From the NCBI GenBank assembly GCA_022709405.1, contig JAKLIV010000015.1:1-38283 (forward strand): a stretch of DNA of 38,283 nucleotides, in the 5' to 3' direction. The notes under the pieces are model-generated. The model did no database searches. It was not told the origin of the DNA and saw nothing but the letters and a program-made list of their open reading frames with translations. Origin of the DNA: Spirochaetota bacterium (GTDB lineage: Bacteria > Spirochaetota > UBA4802 > UBA5550). Position numbers and translations under genes: made by a program. The first letter of the stretch is position 1; every line of letters starts with the position of its first letter. This document shows positions 21,222 through 30,661 of the stretch, one piece after another.

Positions 21222-24200
21222 TCATCGGCTGACAATTTCCAGTAGACGGTCGGTTACCTCGATCGCCTTCTTGAAATCGAACCGGTCAACATGCGCGCCA
21301 AGCTCGTTTAATTCATTCTCGGGCAGCGCGCCTCCGGCCTTCACGAGCTCCCTGAACACGCCGAGCGAATCGAACCTGCTCGCGGCGAGCCGGCCGCGCA
21401 GCCTCACGAGTATCTCCCTCAGCTCCGCCGGGCCGGCGCTCTTTTCGGGCCTGGGCGCCGCGTGCGCGCCGCCGGGCGCGAGGATGCGCCTGCACGAAAG
21501 CACCTTTCCGAACTCCCGGTCAAGAGCAAGGGACGCCCGCGCCAGCACGCTGTCGTCCTTTTCCCTGATCGCCTTCTCCATCCCCAGGGCGGCGTCCTGG
21601 AGGCCCCTGGCCCCGATGTTTCCGGCCGTGCCCTTGATCGTGTGGATGAGCCGGGCCGCTCCGCCGGAGTCTCCGGCGCCAAGCATCCTGCCGATTTCAG
21701 CCGGCGCCTCTGCGTATCTCACGCAGAAATCGAGCAGGATCTCCCGATACAGGTCGGCATTCCCGCCGAGCCGGCCCAGCCCGTCGTCGATGTCGATTCC
21801 CGGGAGCTCGGCGGGCAGCGCCCTTCCCGACCGGGGCCTTCCGGAAGTCCTTAAGCCCTCGGCCAGCCTGGACGGGACGAGCCAGCGCCGCAATGTTTCG
21901 TACAGGGCCTCGGGGTCTATCGGTTTGGCCGTATAGTCGTTCATCCCGGCCTCGAGGCAGCGCTCGCGGTCCCCGCTCAGGGCGTGCGCGGTCATCGCTA
22001 TGATCGGCAGGTTCAGGTAGCGGTCATCCGATCGGATCACCCTGACGGTCTCGAAGCCGTCCATTTCGGGCATCTGAAGATCCATGAGCACCAGGTCGAA
22101 CCTGCGCTCGTTCAGCAGCTCGAGGGCCTCCCTTCCGTTGCCCGCAGGTACGACCCCGAGCCCGGCGTTCCCGAGTATCTCCATCGCGACCTGCTGGTTG
22201 ATCACGTTGTCCTCCACGAGCAGGATGGTCCTTCCGGCATAGGGCGCCATCGCCCTCGTGTCTGGCCTGGCCCTGGACGGCGACCATGCGCGCTCGCGGC
22301 CGGCGATGATTGCCGTAAGCGCGTCGACGAACGACGATATCGACACCGGTTTGGGCAGGTATCCGGCCACGCCCAGCGCGTCGGCCTGCTCCCGTATCTC
22401 CTCCATGGCGTACGCCGAGGACATGATGACCGACAGGGCGCGCGGCATCAGGCCGTCCTCCCGGATGCGCCTGATGGTGTCCATCCCGTCGAGTCCCGGC
22501 ATCTTCCAATCCATGATGATCAGGTCGAAAGCCTTCCCGCCGCCCCTCATGATGTTTATCGCATCGAGACCCGACTTCGCGCAGACGGGATCGATACCAA
22601 CCGAGCGGCAGTAGCCTTCGAATACCTCGAGCGACGAGGAATTGTCGTCGACGATAAGCGCCCGTATGCCCTGCAGGCTGTCGGGCGATATGGCCGGCTG
22701 GTTCACATCGCCGCTCACCGAAACGGGCGCCGTGAAGTAAAACGTGCTTCCCCTGCCCGGCTCGCTCGTGACCCCGATCTCGCCGCCCATGAGCTCCACC
22801 AGCCTGCGGGATATCGTCAGCCCCAGGCCCGTGCCGCCGAAACGCCTCGTGATCGATGAATCCGCCTGCGTGAACGAGGCGAATATACGCTGTATCTGCT
22901 CCGCAGTGAGGCCGATGCCCGTGTCGGACACCTCGAAGCGCAGCACCCGGCGGCCGCTCTCATCCGCGGGACTCTCGACCAGAATGCGAAGCATCACTGT
23001 ACCGCGTTCGGTGAACTTGATCGCGTTGCCGGCGAGGTTGATGATGACCTGCTGTATGCGCAGGGGATCGCCCACCAGGCCCAGCGGCACGTTCGCCTCG
23101 ACCCTGAACAGGAACTCGAGCCCCTTGTTCTCGGCAGGCCGCGAGAACATGTTCGACACGTTCCTGAGCACGGTCTCGAGGTTGAACGCGACCGATTCTA
23201 TCTCGAGGCGCCCGGCCTCGATCTTCGAAAAATCGAGGATATCGTTGATGATCCCGAGCAGCAGCTGCGCCGACTCCTGGATTTTCGTCACGTAATCGCG
23301 CTGCTTGTCGCCGAGATCCGACTGCTGCAGCAGGTGGGCCAGGCCCAGTATGGGATTCATGGGAGTGCGGATTTCATGGCTCATGTTGGCGAGAAACTCG
23401 CTCTTGGCCCTGCTCGCTATCTCGGCCGCCTCCTTGGCCTCCTTGAGCGCCTCCTCGGCCATACCCGCGATGATCACCTGCGAGCCGATGGATGCGAAAT
23501 TCTCGAGCAGGCCCTCCTCGTCGGGACGTATCGGCCTGCGGCTGAAAAGGGCCAGGGTCCCGACCGGCGTCCCTTCCGAAGACACCAGCGGATAGGCGGC
23601 GAAAGACACCAGCCCGGCCTTTACGGCCTCTTGGCGGTTCAATATCCTTTCATCGTTGATGAGGTCATTTGTTATAAAGCTTGAATACTCGCTCCGGGCG
23701 ATCCTGCCTATGGTCGATGAACCGACCGGGAGCCTCCCGAAACCGCCTTCCTTGCCCGCCAGTCGGCCCGAACTGGCGGCCAGATGCATGCACGATGTCC
23801 GATCCGTGCAGAGATAAGACCCGTCCTGCGCCGAAGCGAAACGGCAGCCGCTGTCGCAGCAGTCTCCGGGCCTGATCATCCATATGCCGGTAAAGTCAGC
23901 GTCCAATACCAGAGCGGCCTCTTCAGTTATATAGGAAAGTTTAATATCGAGGTCCCCGACCTCCAGCAGCTTCCTGTAGAGCCTGTTCAGGGCGATGCGG
24001 TGCCTCTCGATTCGCTTGCGCTCAGTGACGTCCCTGACGATGAGAACCATGCTGGTCGGCTTCCCGTCCTTTCCGCGGATGAGATCGGCGTTGACCTCCA
24101 TGTCGAACAGGCTGCCGTCGGCGCGCAGCCCCCGGTATTCAACCGTGCCCAAAGGGCTCCCGCCCCTAAACCTTCTCGCGAGGTTCGTTCTGGCGAACTC

Positions 24201-26126
24201 CCTGTCTTCGGGCACGATGAATTCCAGCGCATCCCGGCCCAGGATTTCCTCTTCGCTCGCATATCCGAACATTTTCACCGCCATGGGCGATCCGGCGGTG
24301 ATCCTGCCCGAAAGGTCAACGATGGTGATGTCATCCGGCGAAGCGGTCAGTATCGACCGGTACAGCTCCTCGCTCCTGACCAGCGCCTCCTCCGCGCGCT
24401 TTCTGTCGGTGATGTCGATCTCGATGCCGTCCCACACCAGGTGGTTGTTGGCGAGCCGCCGCGGCGCAGATGTGAGCAGGCACCACCTGATGTCTCCCGA
24501 CGGGAGCCTGAACCGGGCCTCGGCCCTGAACAGGGACATGGTCTCCTGGGCGCGGGCCTCGAGTTCGGCAACCAAGACCCGGTCCTCGTCGAGCATCTGC
24601 CCGTACAGGGCCCCGGCGTCGTTCAAAACCTGTTCCACGGTCAGGCCGTGCATTTTCTCCACACCGGCGCTGATATAGGTGAAACGCCGCAGCTCTCCAT
24701 GCTCTCCGAAATCGACCTGATATACATGGCCGCCAGGCAGATTGTCGCTCAGGGTGCGCAGCCGCGTTGCGTTCTCAAGCAGCGCCTCCTCGACCAGCTT
24801 GCGCCTGGTGATGTCGATCATGACCGTGAGCAGGTACCGTTTCCCCTGGCTTACGATGATCTCCCCTGAAAAAAGACCGTCAACCAGCACGCCGTCCTTG
24901 CGCCGCACCTGCAGCTCGAAATCCGACAGGCGCCCGGTCTTGAAAAGCATGTCGGCGGCCCGTTGCTTGTCTTTACCGTCGATGAACAGGCCGATCTCGT
25001 CCGAGGTCCTGCCGATGACCTCGTCGCGTGAAAAACCGAGCCTCCTGATGAAGGTATCGTTGACGTCCACGAACCGCTGCCGCTCGATGTCGGTCAGGGC
25101 CATCAGCGCCGGATTGTTGCGGAACAGGCGCTCGAAGCGCTGTTGCGCCTCCTCCTCCGCGGAGAGGTCCTTGCTTACGCCGAAAATGCAGTCCCGGCCG
25201 TTCCATCTGCCGGACCACACCCTCGTCTCTACCGGGACCAGAACCCCGTCCCTGCGAGCCAGGGGCAAGGGACAGCTGCTGCGTTCGCCCCTGAACATGG
25301 CGGTCAGGATTTCCTGCGCCTCCCGCCTCCTGTCGGGCGGATGCAGGTCGAGCACGTACAGGTCGGCGAATTCATCGGCCGTGTAAAGGAGCTTGTCCTC
25401 ATATGCCTTGTTGGTCAGAATTATCTTGCCCTCCGGCGTGGCCACCAGTATCAGGTCCCGGATCGTGTTGAAAAGGGTGCGGAAGTTCGCTTCGCTCTCA
25501 CGCAGCTTCTCCTCTGCGAGCCTGCGGTCGTGTATTTCCCTGGCTATTCCCTGGAACCCGGTCAGGTTACCGTCCCTGTCGAACAGGGGCACGATGCTCG
25601 ACATGTGCCAGCGCCACGAGCCGTCGGCATGCCTGACCCGGTATTCGACCCCTTCCTGCCGGCAGCGCGTCGTCACGGCTTTTTCGAGAAAGGCCTCGCA
25701 CGCCCCGACGTCATCGCTGTGAACATAATCCCTGACGTTCTTTCCGATTATCGCATCTGCGGCGTTTCCGAGCAGGGTTTGCCATGCAGGAGACACATAG
25801 GTAAAGACGCCGCCGACCGTTATGATGTAAATGATGTCGTGGCTGTTTTCGATCATGAGCCGGTGCTTTTCCTCGCTGTCTCGCAGCTCGCGCTTTTTGC
25901 GAAGCGTCAGAAACAATAATGCGCCCAGAACCAGAATAAGCAGAAGCACGACGATCGAGGCGAACAGGAGAATTTCATGATGGTAGCGCGTGTAAAAAGC
26001 CGAAACGTATCCGGTGTCCGAATTCACGTGCGCATAGGCCGGGCATTTCCATGAATACAAAACGGCAATGCTTGATCCGAATGACGCAATTCTCGAAAAA
26101 CCCTGCCCAGGGAAAAAAAATCCCAT
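21222..26126 (-). CDS. Giant hybrid sensor histidine kinase (5 PAS, GAF, HisKA, HATPase, 2 REC, Hpt)
   Basis: This is a 1634-residue membrane-anchored phosphorelay kinase. After a signal-like N-terminus and one clear helix (51-75) come five PAS domains (about 84-715) and a GAF domain (about 716-890). The GAF has an unusual cysteine group (CCDSGC at about 754, then YLCTDRTSCMHL to about 780). The HisKA box FLANMSHEIRTPMNPILGL has its His near 915. The ATPase N-box NLAGNAIKFT is near 1030, with DTGIGL and GGTGLGL after it. Two receivers have phospho-Asp near 1204 (IIMDWKMPGLDG) and 1350 (VLMDLQMPEMDG). The Hpt His lies in LIHTIKGTAGNIG (about 1492). The start at 26126 has GGAGGG 8 nt upstream; the frame opens to 26213 without a site. 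No response-regulator gene is adjacent. Confidence 0.95.
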   Translation of the reverse strand: MGFFFPGQGFSRIASFGSSIAVLYSWKCPAYAHVNSDTGYVSAFYTRYHHEILLFASIVVLLLILVLGALLFLTLRKKRELRDSEEKHRLMIENSHDIIYIITVGGVFTYVSPAWQTLLGNAADAIIGKNVRDYVHSDDVGACEAFLEKAVTTRCRQEGVEYRVRHADGSWRWHMSSIVPLFDRDGNLTGFQGIAREIHDRRLAEEKLRESEANFRTLFNTIRDLILVATPEGKIILTNKAYEDKLLYTADEFADLYVLDLHPPDRRREAQEILTAMFRGERSSCPLPLARRDGVLVPVETRVWSGRWNGRDCIFGVSKDLSAEEEAQQRFERLFRNNPALMALTDIERQRFVDVNDTFIRRLGFSRDEVIGRTSDEIGLFIDGKDKQRAADMLFKTGRLSDFELQVRRKDGVLVDGLFSGEIIVSQGKRYLLTVMIDITRRKLVEEALLENATRLRTLSDNLPGGHVYQVDFGEHGELRRFTYISAGVEKMHGLTVEQVLNDAGALYGQMLDEDRVLVAELEARAQETMSLFRAEARFRLPSGDIRWCLLTSAPRRLANNHLVWDGIEIDITDRKRAEEALVRSEELYRSILTASPDDITIVDLSGRITAGSPMAVKMFGYASEEEILGRDALEFIVPEDREFARTNLARRFRGGSPLGTVEYRGLRADGSLFDMEVNADLIRGKDGKPTSMVLIVRDVTERKRIERHRIALNRLYRKLLEVGDLDIKLSYITEEAALVLDADFTGIWMIRPGDCCDSGCRFASAQDGSYLCTDRTSCMHLAASSGRLAGKEGGFGRLPVGSSTIGRIARSEYSSFITNDLINDERILNRQEAVKAGLVSFAAYPLVSSEGTPVGTLALFSRRPIRPDEEGLLENFASIGSQVIIAGMAEEALKEAKEAAEIASRAKSEFLANMSHEIRTPMNPILGLAHLLQQSDLGDKQRDYVTKIQESAQLLLGIINDILDFSKIEAGRLEIESVAFNLETVLRNVSNMFSRPAENKGLEFLFRVEANVPLGLVGDPLRIQQVIINLAGNAIKFTERGTVMLRILVESPADESGRRVLRFEVSDTGIGLTAEQIQRIFASFTQADSSITRRFGGTGLGLTISRRLVELMGGEIGVTSEPGRGSTFYFTAPVSVSGDVNQPAISPDSLQGIRALIVDDNSSSLEVFEGYCRSVGIDPVCAKSGLDAINIMRGGGKAFDLIIMDWKMPGLDGMDTIRRIREDGLMPRALSVIMSSAYAMEEIREQADALGVAGYLPKPVSISSFVDALTAIIAGRERAWSPSRARPDTRAMAPYAGRTILLVEDNVINQQVAMEILGNAGLGVVPAGNGREALELLNERRFDLVLMDLQMPEMDGFETVRVIRSDDRYLNLPIIAMTAHALSGDRERCLEAGMNDYTAKPIDPEALYETLRRWLVPSRLAEGLRTSGRPRSGRALPAELPGIDIDDGLGRLGGNADLYREILLDFCVRYAEAPAEIGRMLGAGDSGGAARLIHTIKGTAGNIGARGLQDAALGMEKAIREKDDSVLARASLALDREFGKVLSCRRILAPGGAHAAPRPEKSAGPAELREILVRLRGRLAASRFDSLGVFRELVKAGGALPENELNELGAHVDRFDFKKAIEVTDRLLEIVSR

Positions 26127-26256
26127 GAATGGATCCCTCCATTGGTCCTGAAAACAGGCATGAGTCGGTGAAATACAATGTATGATTGTACACCCGGTAC
26201 ATAAAAAAGTCAAATGCTCGAAAGGCTTTTTGCGGGGCGGTGTGCAGCACCAGACG

Positions 26257-26286
26257 AAAACGGGCCCCTCCGTCTGGAGGGGCCCG
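26257..26286 (-). terminator. Rho-independent terminator of the aldehyde dehydrogenase gene
   Basis: CGGGCCCCTCC (26261-26271) pairs perfectly with GGAGGGGCCCG (26276-26286) around a 4-nt loop. On the minus strand the stem is followed by TTTT. It lies 40 nt downstream of the dehydrogenase stop and upstream of the giant kinase gene, so it separates the two transcripts. Confidence 0.88.
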
Positions 26287-26325
26287 GTGCTTAATTCATG
26301 GCGGCAGCATGCTTCTGAATCAGTT

Positions 26326-27924
26326 TCATTTCCAGCTCGTGAATGTCCTGAAGAACACCTTCATGAGATTCATCCCCCCGCGAAGCCTGCGTACGAGACC
26401 CGGGCCGTAGAGCAATTCAACGACGCCCCTGACCCCCTCGTACACGGCCCTGCTGTGGGGATGCCACCAGAAGTCCCTCTTCACAAACGGCAGGATGTCG
26501 TTCACGATGACCTGCGGCTGGGTCATCTCGGCGAAGCCTATGTCCCCGTGGGAGCGTCCGATGGCCGACTGCTTGAACCCGCCCCAGGGTGTCTCGGCCA
26601 GGCCATGGCTCATCAGGTGATCGTTGACGGTGACCGCTCCCGCCTGGATTTTTCTGGCGATCCTCCCGGCCCTGCTCCAGTTCCTGGACCACACGGAACC
26701 GGTGAGGCCGAGGTACGAATCGTTGGCAAGCTCGATCGCCTCGTCGATGTCCTTCACCTTCATGACAGCGAGCACCGGCCCGAATGTTTCGTCGCGCATC
26801 ACATCCATGGTATGATCGACGTCAGCCAGCACCGTACAGGGAATGAACTGGCCTTGGGAATTCTTCGGCGATTTCGACCGGGCGTAAATGGTCGCGCCCT
26901 TGGCCATCGCGTCGTCGATATGGGCCTTGACGGTCCTGATCTGCCGCTCGGTTGTCATGGCGCCGATGTCCATGTTGTAATCCGTGTCGTACCCCACCCG
27001 CAGGGACTCGACCTTTCCCGCGAGCATGTCCATGAACCGGTCATAGACCTTTTCGTGCACGTAGATACGCTCGACCCCGCCGCACGACTGGCCCGCGTTC
27101 TGGAGGCCGGCCCACACGGCGCCGTTCGTTGCTCGCTCGAGATCCGCGTCCTCGCACACGATCATGGGGTCGTTTCCGCCGAGCTCGAGCGAGAGGGGTG
27201 TGAGCGTCTCGGACGCCTTCTTCATGAGATATTTGCCGACCGCAACAGACCCGGTGAAGAAAAGCTTGTCGAGTCCGGCGTTGAGGAACGCGTCGCCCGC
27301 AAACCGTCCCGGGATGTTCACGTACTGGAACACTCCGTTCGGGAGTCCGGCGGATTCTATGCAGTTTTTAAGGTGGTGGCCTATCACCTGAGTCTCGTCC
27401 GACGTTTTCAGGAGAACGGTGTTGCCGGCAAGCAGGGCCATGACCACCTCGGAAAAAGGTATGGAAAAAGGATAATTCCACGGCCCGATGATGCCCACGA
27501 CCCCCCATGGTACGCGGACGATCTTACTCCGCTTGTTGATAAAAAGAATATTGCCCATTGCGAGGGGCCTGTCTTTCAGAAAGCGCTTCGCGTTCTTGCA
27601 GTAGTAGCTCACCCCCATCGCAGCCGGAACGATCTCCGCGACCATTGCGTCGACGCGGGTCTTGCCGTTGTCGCGGGCGGTCGCCTCTGCCAGCTCGTCC
27701 AGATTGTTCATTATATAATCACGGAATTTTATGACATAGGATATTCTCTTTTTCAGGGGAACGGCCTGCCAGCTTTTTTGTACATAACGTGCTTTTTGCA
27801 CCATTTTAGCGATCTCTTCGACCGATGTTCTGGAATATTCGCCTAAAGCTTCCCCTGTGCCGGGGTTAATCGAACGAGTAACATTTTCATATGCCGGAGT
27901 ATTAAGCGCCTGAGACTTTTTCAT
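26326..27924 (-). CDS. NAD(P)-dependent aldehyde dehydrogenase
   Basis: This 532-residue aldehyde dehydrogenase oxidises an aldehyde to a carboxylate. The catalytic Cys is in NAGQSCGGVERIYV and the general-base Glu in LSLELGGNDPMIV. The cofactor and substrate-tunnel motif is GVVGIIGPWNYPFSIPF, and the NAD-fold stretch FFTGSVAVGKYLMKKA is present. FGPVLAV and PWGGFKQSAIGR complete the family set. A C-terminal tail of about 55 residues (WWHPHSRAVYEGVRGVVELL onward) is longer than in standard members and may contact membrane or partner. AGGAGGG 5 nt before the ATG supports the start. It is transcribed alone: a 302-nt divergent region upstream and a terminator downstream. The substrate cannot be read from sequence. 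Confidence 0.94.
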   Translation of the reverse strand: MKKSQALNTPAYENVTRSINPGTGEALGEYSRTSVEEIAKMVQKARYVQKSWQAVPLKKRISYVIKFRDYIMNNLDELAEATARDNGKTRVDAMVAEIVPAAMGVSYYCKNAKRFLKDRPLAMGNILFINKRSKIVRVPWGVVGIIGPWNYPFSIPFSEVVMALLAGNTVLLKTSDETQVIGHHLKNCIESAGLPNGVFQYVNIPGRFAGDAFLNAGLDKLFFTGSVAVGKYLMKKASETLTPLSLELGGNDPMIVCEDADLERATNGAVWAGLQNAGQSCGGVERIYVHEKVYDRFMDMLAGKVESLRVGYDTDYNMDIGAMTTERQIRTVKAHIDDAMAKGATIYARSKSPKNSQGQFIPCTVLADVDHTMDVMRDETFGPVLAVMKVKDIDEAIELANDSYLGLTGSVWSRNWSRAGRIARKIQAGAVTVNDHLMSHGLAETPWGGFKQSAIGRSHGDIGFAEMTQPQVIVNDILPFVKRDFWWHPHSRAVYEGVRGVVELLYGPGLVRRLRGGMNLMKVFFRTFTSWK

Positions 27925-28226
27925 AGAACCCTCCTAATATTTATTTATGGAAAATATTGAAAACTCTATGCGGGAAATATCGCAAATAATCATTTATTAT
28001 TACAAATAATCAAGATTAATTACATATTCTTACAATATGTTTCGGTCCTGACTTATAACTCAGCACTTTTTAACCGCAAAAACCGACATTTCCCCGGAGT
28101 GATTGACATTTTTTACCCCCCTTAGTATTCAATGTTGCGCGATTAATATACCGTCATATGAGTGGAAAATCCTTCATCAATTATTGATGGATCATATAAC
28201 AATAGAAAAAATCTGCGCATATCAAC
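27925..28226. promoter_or_regulatory. AT-rich divergent control region (dehydrogenase / radical SAM)
   Basis: This 302-nt region holds no gene. It contains two identical CAAATAATCA sequences (27983-27992 and 28003-28012) with a 20-bp period, near the dehydrogenase side. It also has a TTGACA at 28103-28108, with only a weak -10 (TATTCA, 28126-28131) 17 bp on, facing the radical SAM gene. A palindrome, CATCAAT-T-ATTGATG (28175-28189), lies between that promoter and the radical SAM start. A regulator acting on both genes is possible but inferred. Confidence 0.5.
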
Positions 28227-29666
28227 ATGTTTGAAGACCCGCGAACATTCAGGGAAGCCAACCGGAAAGAATACGGCGGCCTCTTTTACCAGATGCGATG
28301 GCTTGACAGGCCCGGCGCGGATGAAGCGACTGTCAGGCGCAGGGAGATCCTCGACAGGCTCGAGGGCAGGGCGGATTTCCTGTGCGAGGGAAGCAAGCCG
28401 TGTTACGGAGAGCTTTCTCCCGGATGCAGGCATTGTTCAGGAGGAACATGGTCGTGCCTGTTCATAAACAACAGGTGCAATGCCGCCTGCTTCTTCTGCC
28501 CTGCCCCACAGGAGGTCGACGGCATGCCCTCGACCTCGGCCCTCACCTTCGCGACGCCCGGCGAATATGCCGATTACTGCGCCGAAACCGGGGTGCGCGG
28601 CATCAGCATCAGCGGCGGAGAGCCCCTTCTCTCGCCCGACCGCACCCTCGCTTACCTCCGCGAGTGCAAGAAACGTTTCGGCGACGGGTGCCATTTCTGG
28701 CTGTACACCAACGGGACCCTTGTCGACTCGGACACGTTCAGGCGCCTGGCTGACGAGGGGCTTGATGAAATACGGTTCAACATCATCGCCCGCGACTACC
28801 GCACCGACATGGTAGGCCTGGCGGCGAAAAGCATACCGGTCGTCACCGTCGAAATACCGGCCGTGCCCGAAGACTCCTCCCTGCTCCGCAGGGCGATGCA
28901 CGAAATGGCGTCCGCCGGCGCGAAGCACCTCAACCTTCACCAGATCAGGTGCACGCCCTACAACTGCCGCAACCTCATCGAGCGCGACTACACCTTTCTT
29001 CACGGGCCTCACGCCTCGGTGCTCGAGTCGGAGCTGGCCGCGCTCGACGCCATGACCTTCGCCGCCGAAAACCGGCTGCCGCTGCCGGTCAATTACTGCT
29101 CGTTCATATACCGGCACCGCTACCAGGGCGACGCCGCAGCGCGGCGCGCGGCAATAAAAACCGTCACATCGACCGAAAGCGTGACCGCTCGCGGACTTAT
29201 CCGGCGCTGTTCGCTCGGTGGAGATCCTGAACGTCTCGCGCACGCGTCTGCGGCCTTAGGGCGGGACCCGCAAAACGCCGGGCAATGGAGCAGGTCCCCT
29301 CAAGGCGGGCCGATCACCGCTGTTCCCGAACTGCTCGCGGGAATCACCCTGGACGGCCTGGAGCTGCATATCGAATACGAACGCGCCTTCTTCTCGGATA
29401 AAGATACCGGCGTAGCAGCGCTGGTGCTCGATTCGGGCAACAAAATATTCATCAGCCGAAGCCGCAGGCTCGCGGCCGATCTGACCGATAAAGAAGCCGG
29501 GATGTTTCTTGACCTTTGCCTCGGCCGAAATACTACGGCCGGTTTGGCGGGGAACGACGCTCTTTCCGGGGAATACGGCGGCCCATGGACCGATATTGCG
29601 GCGTGCGAAAAAGTACCGTACGGGTTGCAGGACTATGAAAGTTCATCCATGGATACCGGGGAATGA
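28227..29666 (+). CDS. Cysteine-rich radical SAM protein
   Basis: This is a 479-residue radical SAM enzyme. The cluster motif is C84-x3-C88-x2-C91 (NNRCNAACFFCPAPQE), followed by ISISGGEPLLSPDRTLAYL (the GGEP strand). Five further cysteines precede it (C53, C59, C67, C70, C77 in FLCEGSKPCYGE, PGCRHCSGGTWSC). They could hold an auxiliary Fe-S cluster or a zinc. The arrangement recalls COG2108-type uncharacterised radical SAM proteins. The C-terminal region (about 340-479) has no motif I can name. No clear Shine-Dalgarno precedes the ATG at 28227. It is divergent from the dehydrogenase gene and is followed by a separate promoter, so it is probably monocistronic. Its substrate is unknown. Confidence 0.86.
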   Translation: MFEDPRTFREANRKEYGGLFYQMRWLDRPGADEATVRRREILDRLEGRADFLCEGSKPCYGELSPGCRHCSGGTWSCLFINNRCNAACFFCPAPQEVDGMPSTSALTFATPGEYADYCAETGVRGISISGGEPLLSPDRTLAYLRECKKRFGDGCHFWLYTNGTLVDSDTFRRLADEGLDEIRFNIIARDYRTDMVGLAAKSIPVVTVEIPAVPEDSSLLRRAMHEMASAGAKHLNLHQIRCTPYNCRNLIERDYTFLHGPHASVLESELAALDAMTFAAENRLPLPVNYCSFIYRHRYQGDAAARRAAIKTVTSTESVTARGLIRRCSLGGDPERLAHASAALGRDPQNAGQWSRSPQGGPITAVPELLAGITLDGLELHIEYERAFFSDKDTGVAALVLDSGNKIFISRSRRLAADLTDKEAGMFLDLCLGRNTTAGLAGNDALSGEYGGPWTDIAACEKVPYGLQDYESSSMDTGE

Positions 29667-29695
29667 ACCCCCGCTCACTTTTTCGAATAAAACCC

Positions 29696-29724
29696 TTGAC
29701 AACCGTCGGCCCAAATTTACTCTA
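29696..29724 (+). promoter_or_regulatory. Probable promoter of the EIIA/zinc-ribbon gene
   Basis: TTGACA at 29696-29701 is followed after 16 bp by TACTCT (29718-29723). The next gene starts at 29747 behind AGGAG (29734-29738). The -35 is perfect and the -10 is weak. Confidence 0.45.
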
Positions 29725-29746
29725 ACAACAAGCAGGAGTGTGCAAG

Positions 29747-30562
29747 ATGGATCTCGAACTATTCTTCACCAAAGATCAGGTCATAAAAGTTAAAGCGAAA
29801 GAAAAACAGCTCGTTTTCAAAGAAATGGTCGAGAAACTCCAGGATCTCGGTCTTATCGAGAACAAGGACCGTTACTACGCCCAGATAGTGCACCGGGAAT
29901 CGCTTGAAAACACCGGGATCGGCAACGGATTCGCCATCCCCCATAGCCGCACCGAAACCGTCTCGAAATTCGTCTCGATATTCGGCATCATGGAAACGCC
30001 GGTCGATTACCAGTCGGTCGACGGAACCCCGGTCGAATACGTCATGCTGAGCATCTTCCCTTCCGATCTGAGCACCAAGTACCTTTATCTCATCGGCATG
30101 ATGGCCCGTATATTCTCGAACCCCGAGAAGAAAAAGCATCTCGACGACAACAGGACCCCGGCAAAGCTCTATGCCATCCTGCACAAGGAGGCGGCCGGTT
30201 ATTTTAAATCCATATCCCATGTTGACGACGCCGAGTACAATCCCGTTGAAAACCTCCAGGGCGTACCGTCATCAGACCTGGACCTCATCATCAGGCTCGA
30301 CCGCCTGAACAACATGCGAAAGGAAAATGACAGCCCGGAAATTGGAAAAAAAATTGAAGAGTTGAGAAAGCTCGTCGACAACCGCTCGCTGGCCTACTAC
30401 GAGAGGATGAGCAAAAAAAACCACAACCCCTTCTCGATAGTGGAGAAAAACAGCTGCTCGGGCTGCCACATGCAGATACCGCCCATCCACCTCAAGGAAA
30501 TAAAAGACCGCAAAGGAATCCCGGTATGCACCCACTGCGGCCGCTTTCTGATCATAGTGTGA
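29747..30562 (+). CDS. PTS EIIA-Ntr-like domain fused to a C-terminal zinc ribbon
   Basis: This is a 271-residue protein with two parts. Residues 1 to about 150 form an EIIA domain of the fructose/nitrogen-regulatory type. The phospho-acceptor His is H66 in GIGNGFAIPHSRTE. The segment VEYVMLSIFPSDLSTKYLYLIGMMARIF matches the region that follows in EIIA-Ntr. A charged linker with a predicted coiled coil (about 185-225, IGKKIEELRKLVDNRSLAYYE) leads to a zinc ribbon. Its ligands are C237-x2-C240 and C261-x2-C264 (SCSGCHMQIPP, VCTHCGRFL). The ribbon resembles the C4 type of PF02591-like proteins, which bind nucleic acid or ribosomal partners. No EI, HPr, EIIB or EIIC gene is visible, so a regulatory role is more likely than transport. 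The start at 29747 fits AGGAG; an upstream GTG at 29738 is inside that site. Confidence 0.88.
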   Translation: MDLELFFTKDQVIKVKAKEKQLVFKEMVEKLQDLGLIENKDRYYAQIVHRESLENTGIGNGFAIPHSRTETVSKFVSIFGIMETPVDYQSVDGTPVEYVMLSIFPSDLSTKYLYLIGMMARIFSNPEKKKHLDDNRTPAKLYAILHKEAAGYFKSISHVDDAEYNPVENLQGVPSSDLDLIIRLDRLNNMRKENDSPEIGKKIEELRKLVDNRSLAYYERMSKKNHNPFSIVEKNSCSGCHMQIPPIHLKEIKDRKGIPVCTHCGRFLIIV

Positions 30563-30661
30563 TTCAGGCTTACCCGAGATTACCTGAAGGCGGCAAATAC
30601 TGTTTGGCAAACCATGAATATCGTGATATCCTGCTTCTAAACATCGGCTTCGCGGAATAGC

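Noticed and set aside
24000..24869. Long plus-strand frames opposite the giant kinase
   Set aside because: Antisense to well-defined PAS domains, with no motifs of their own.
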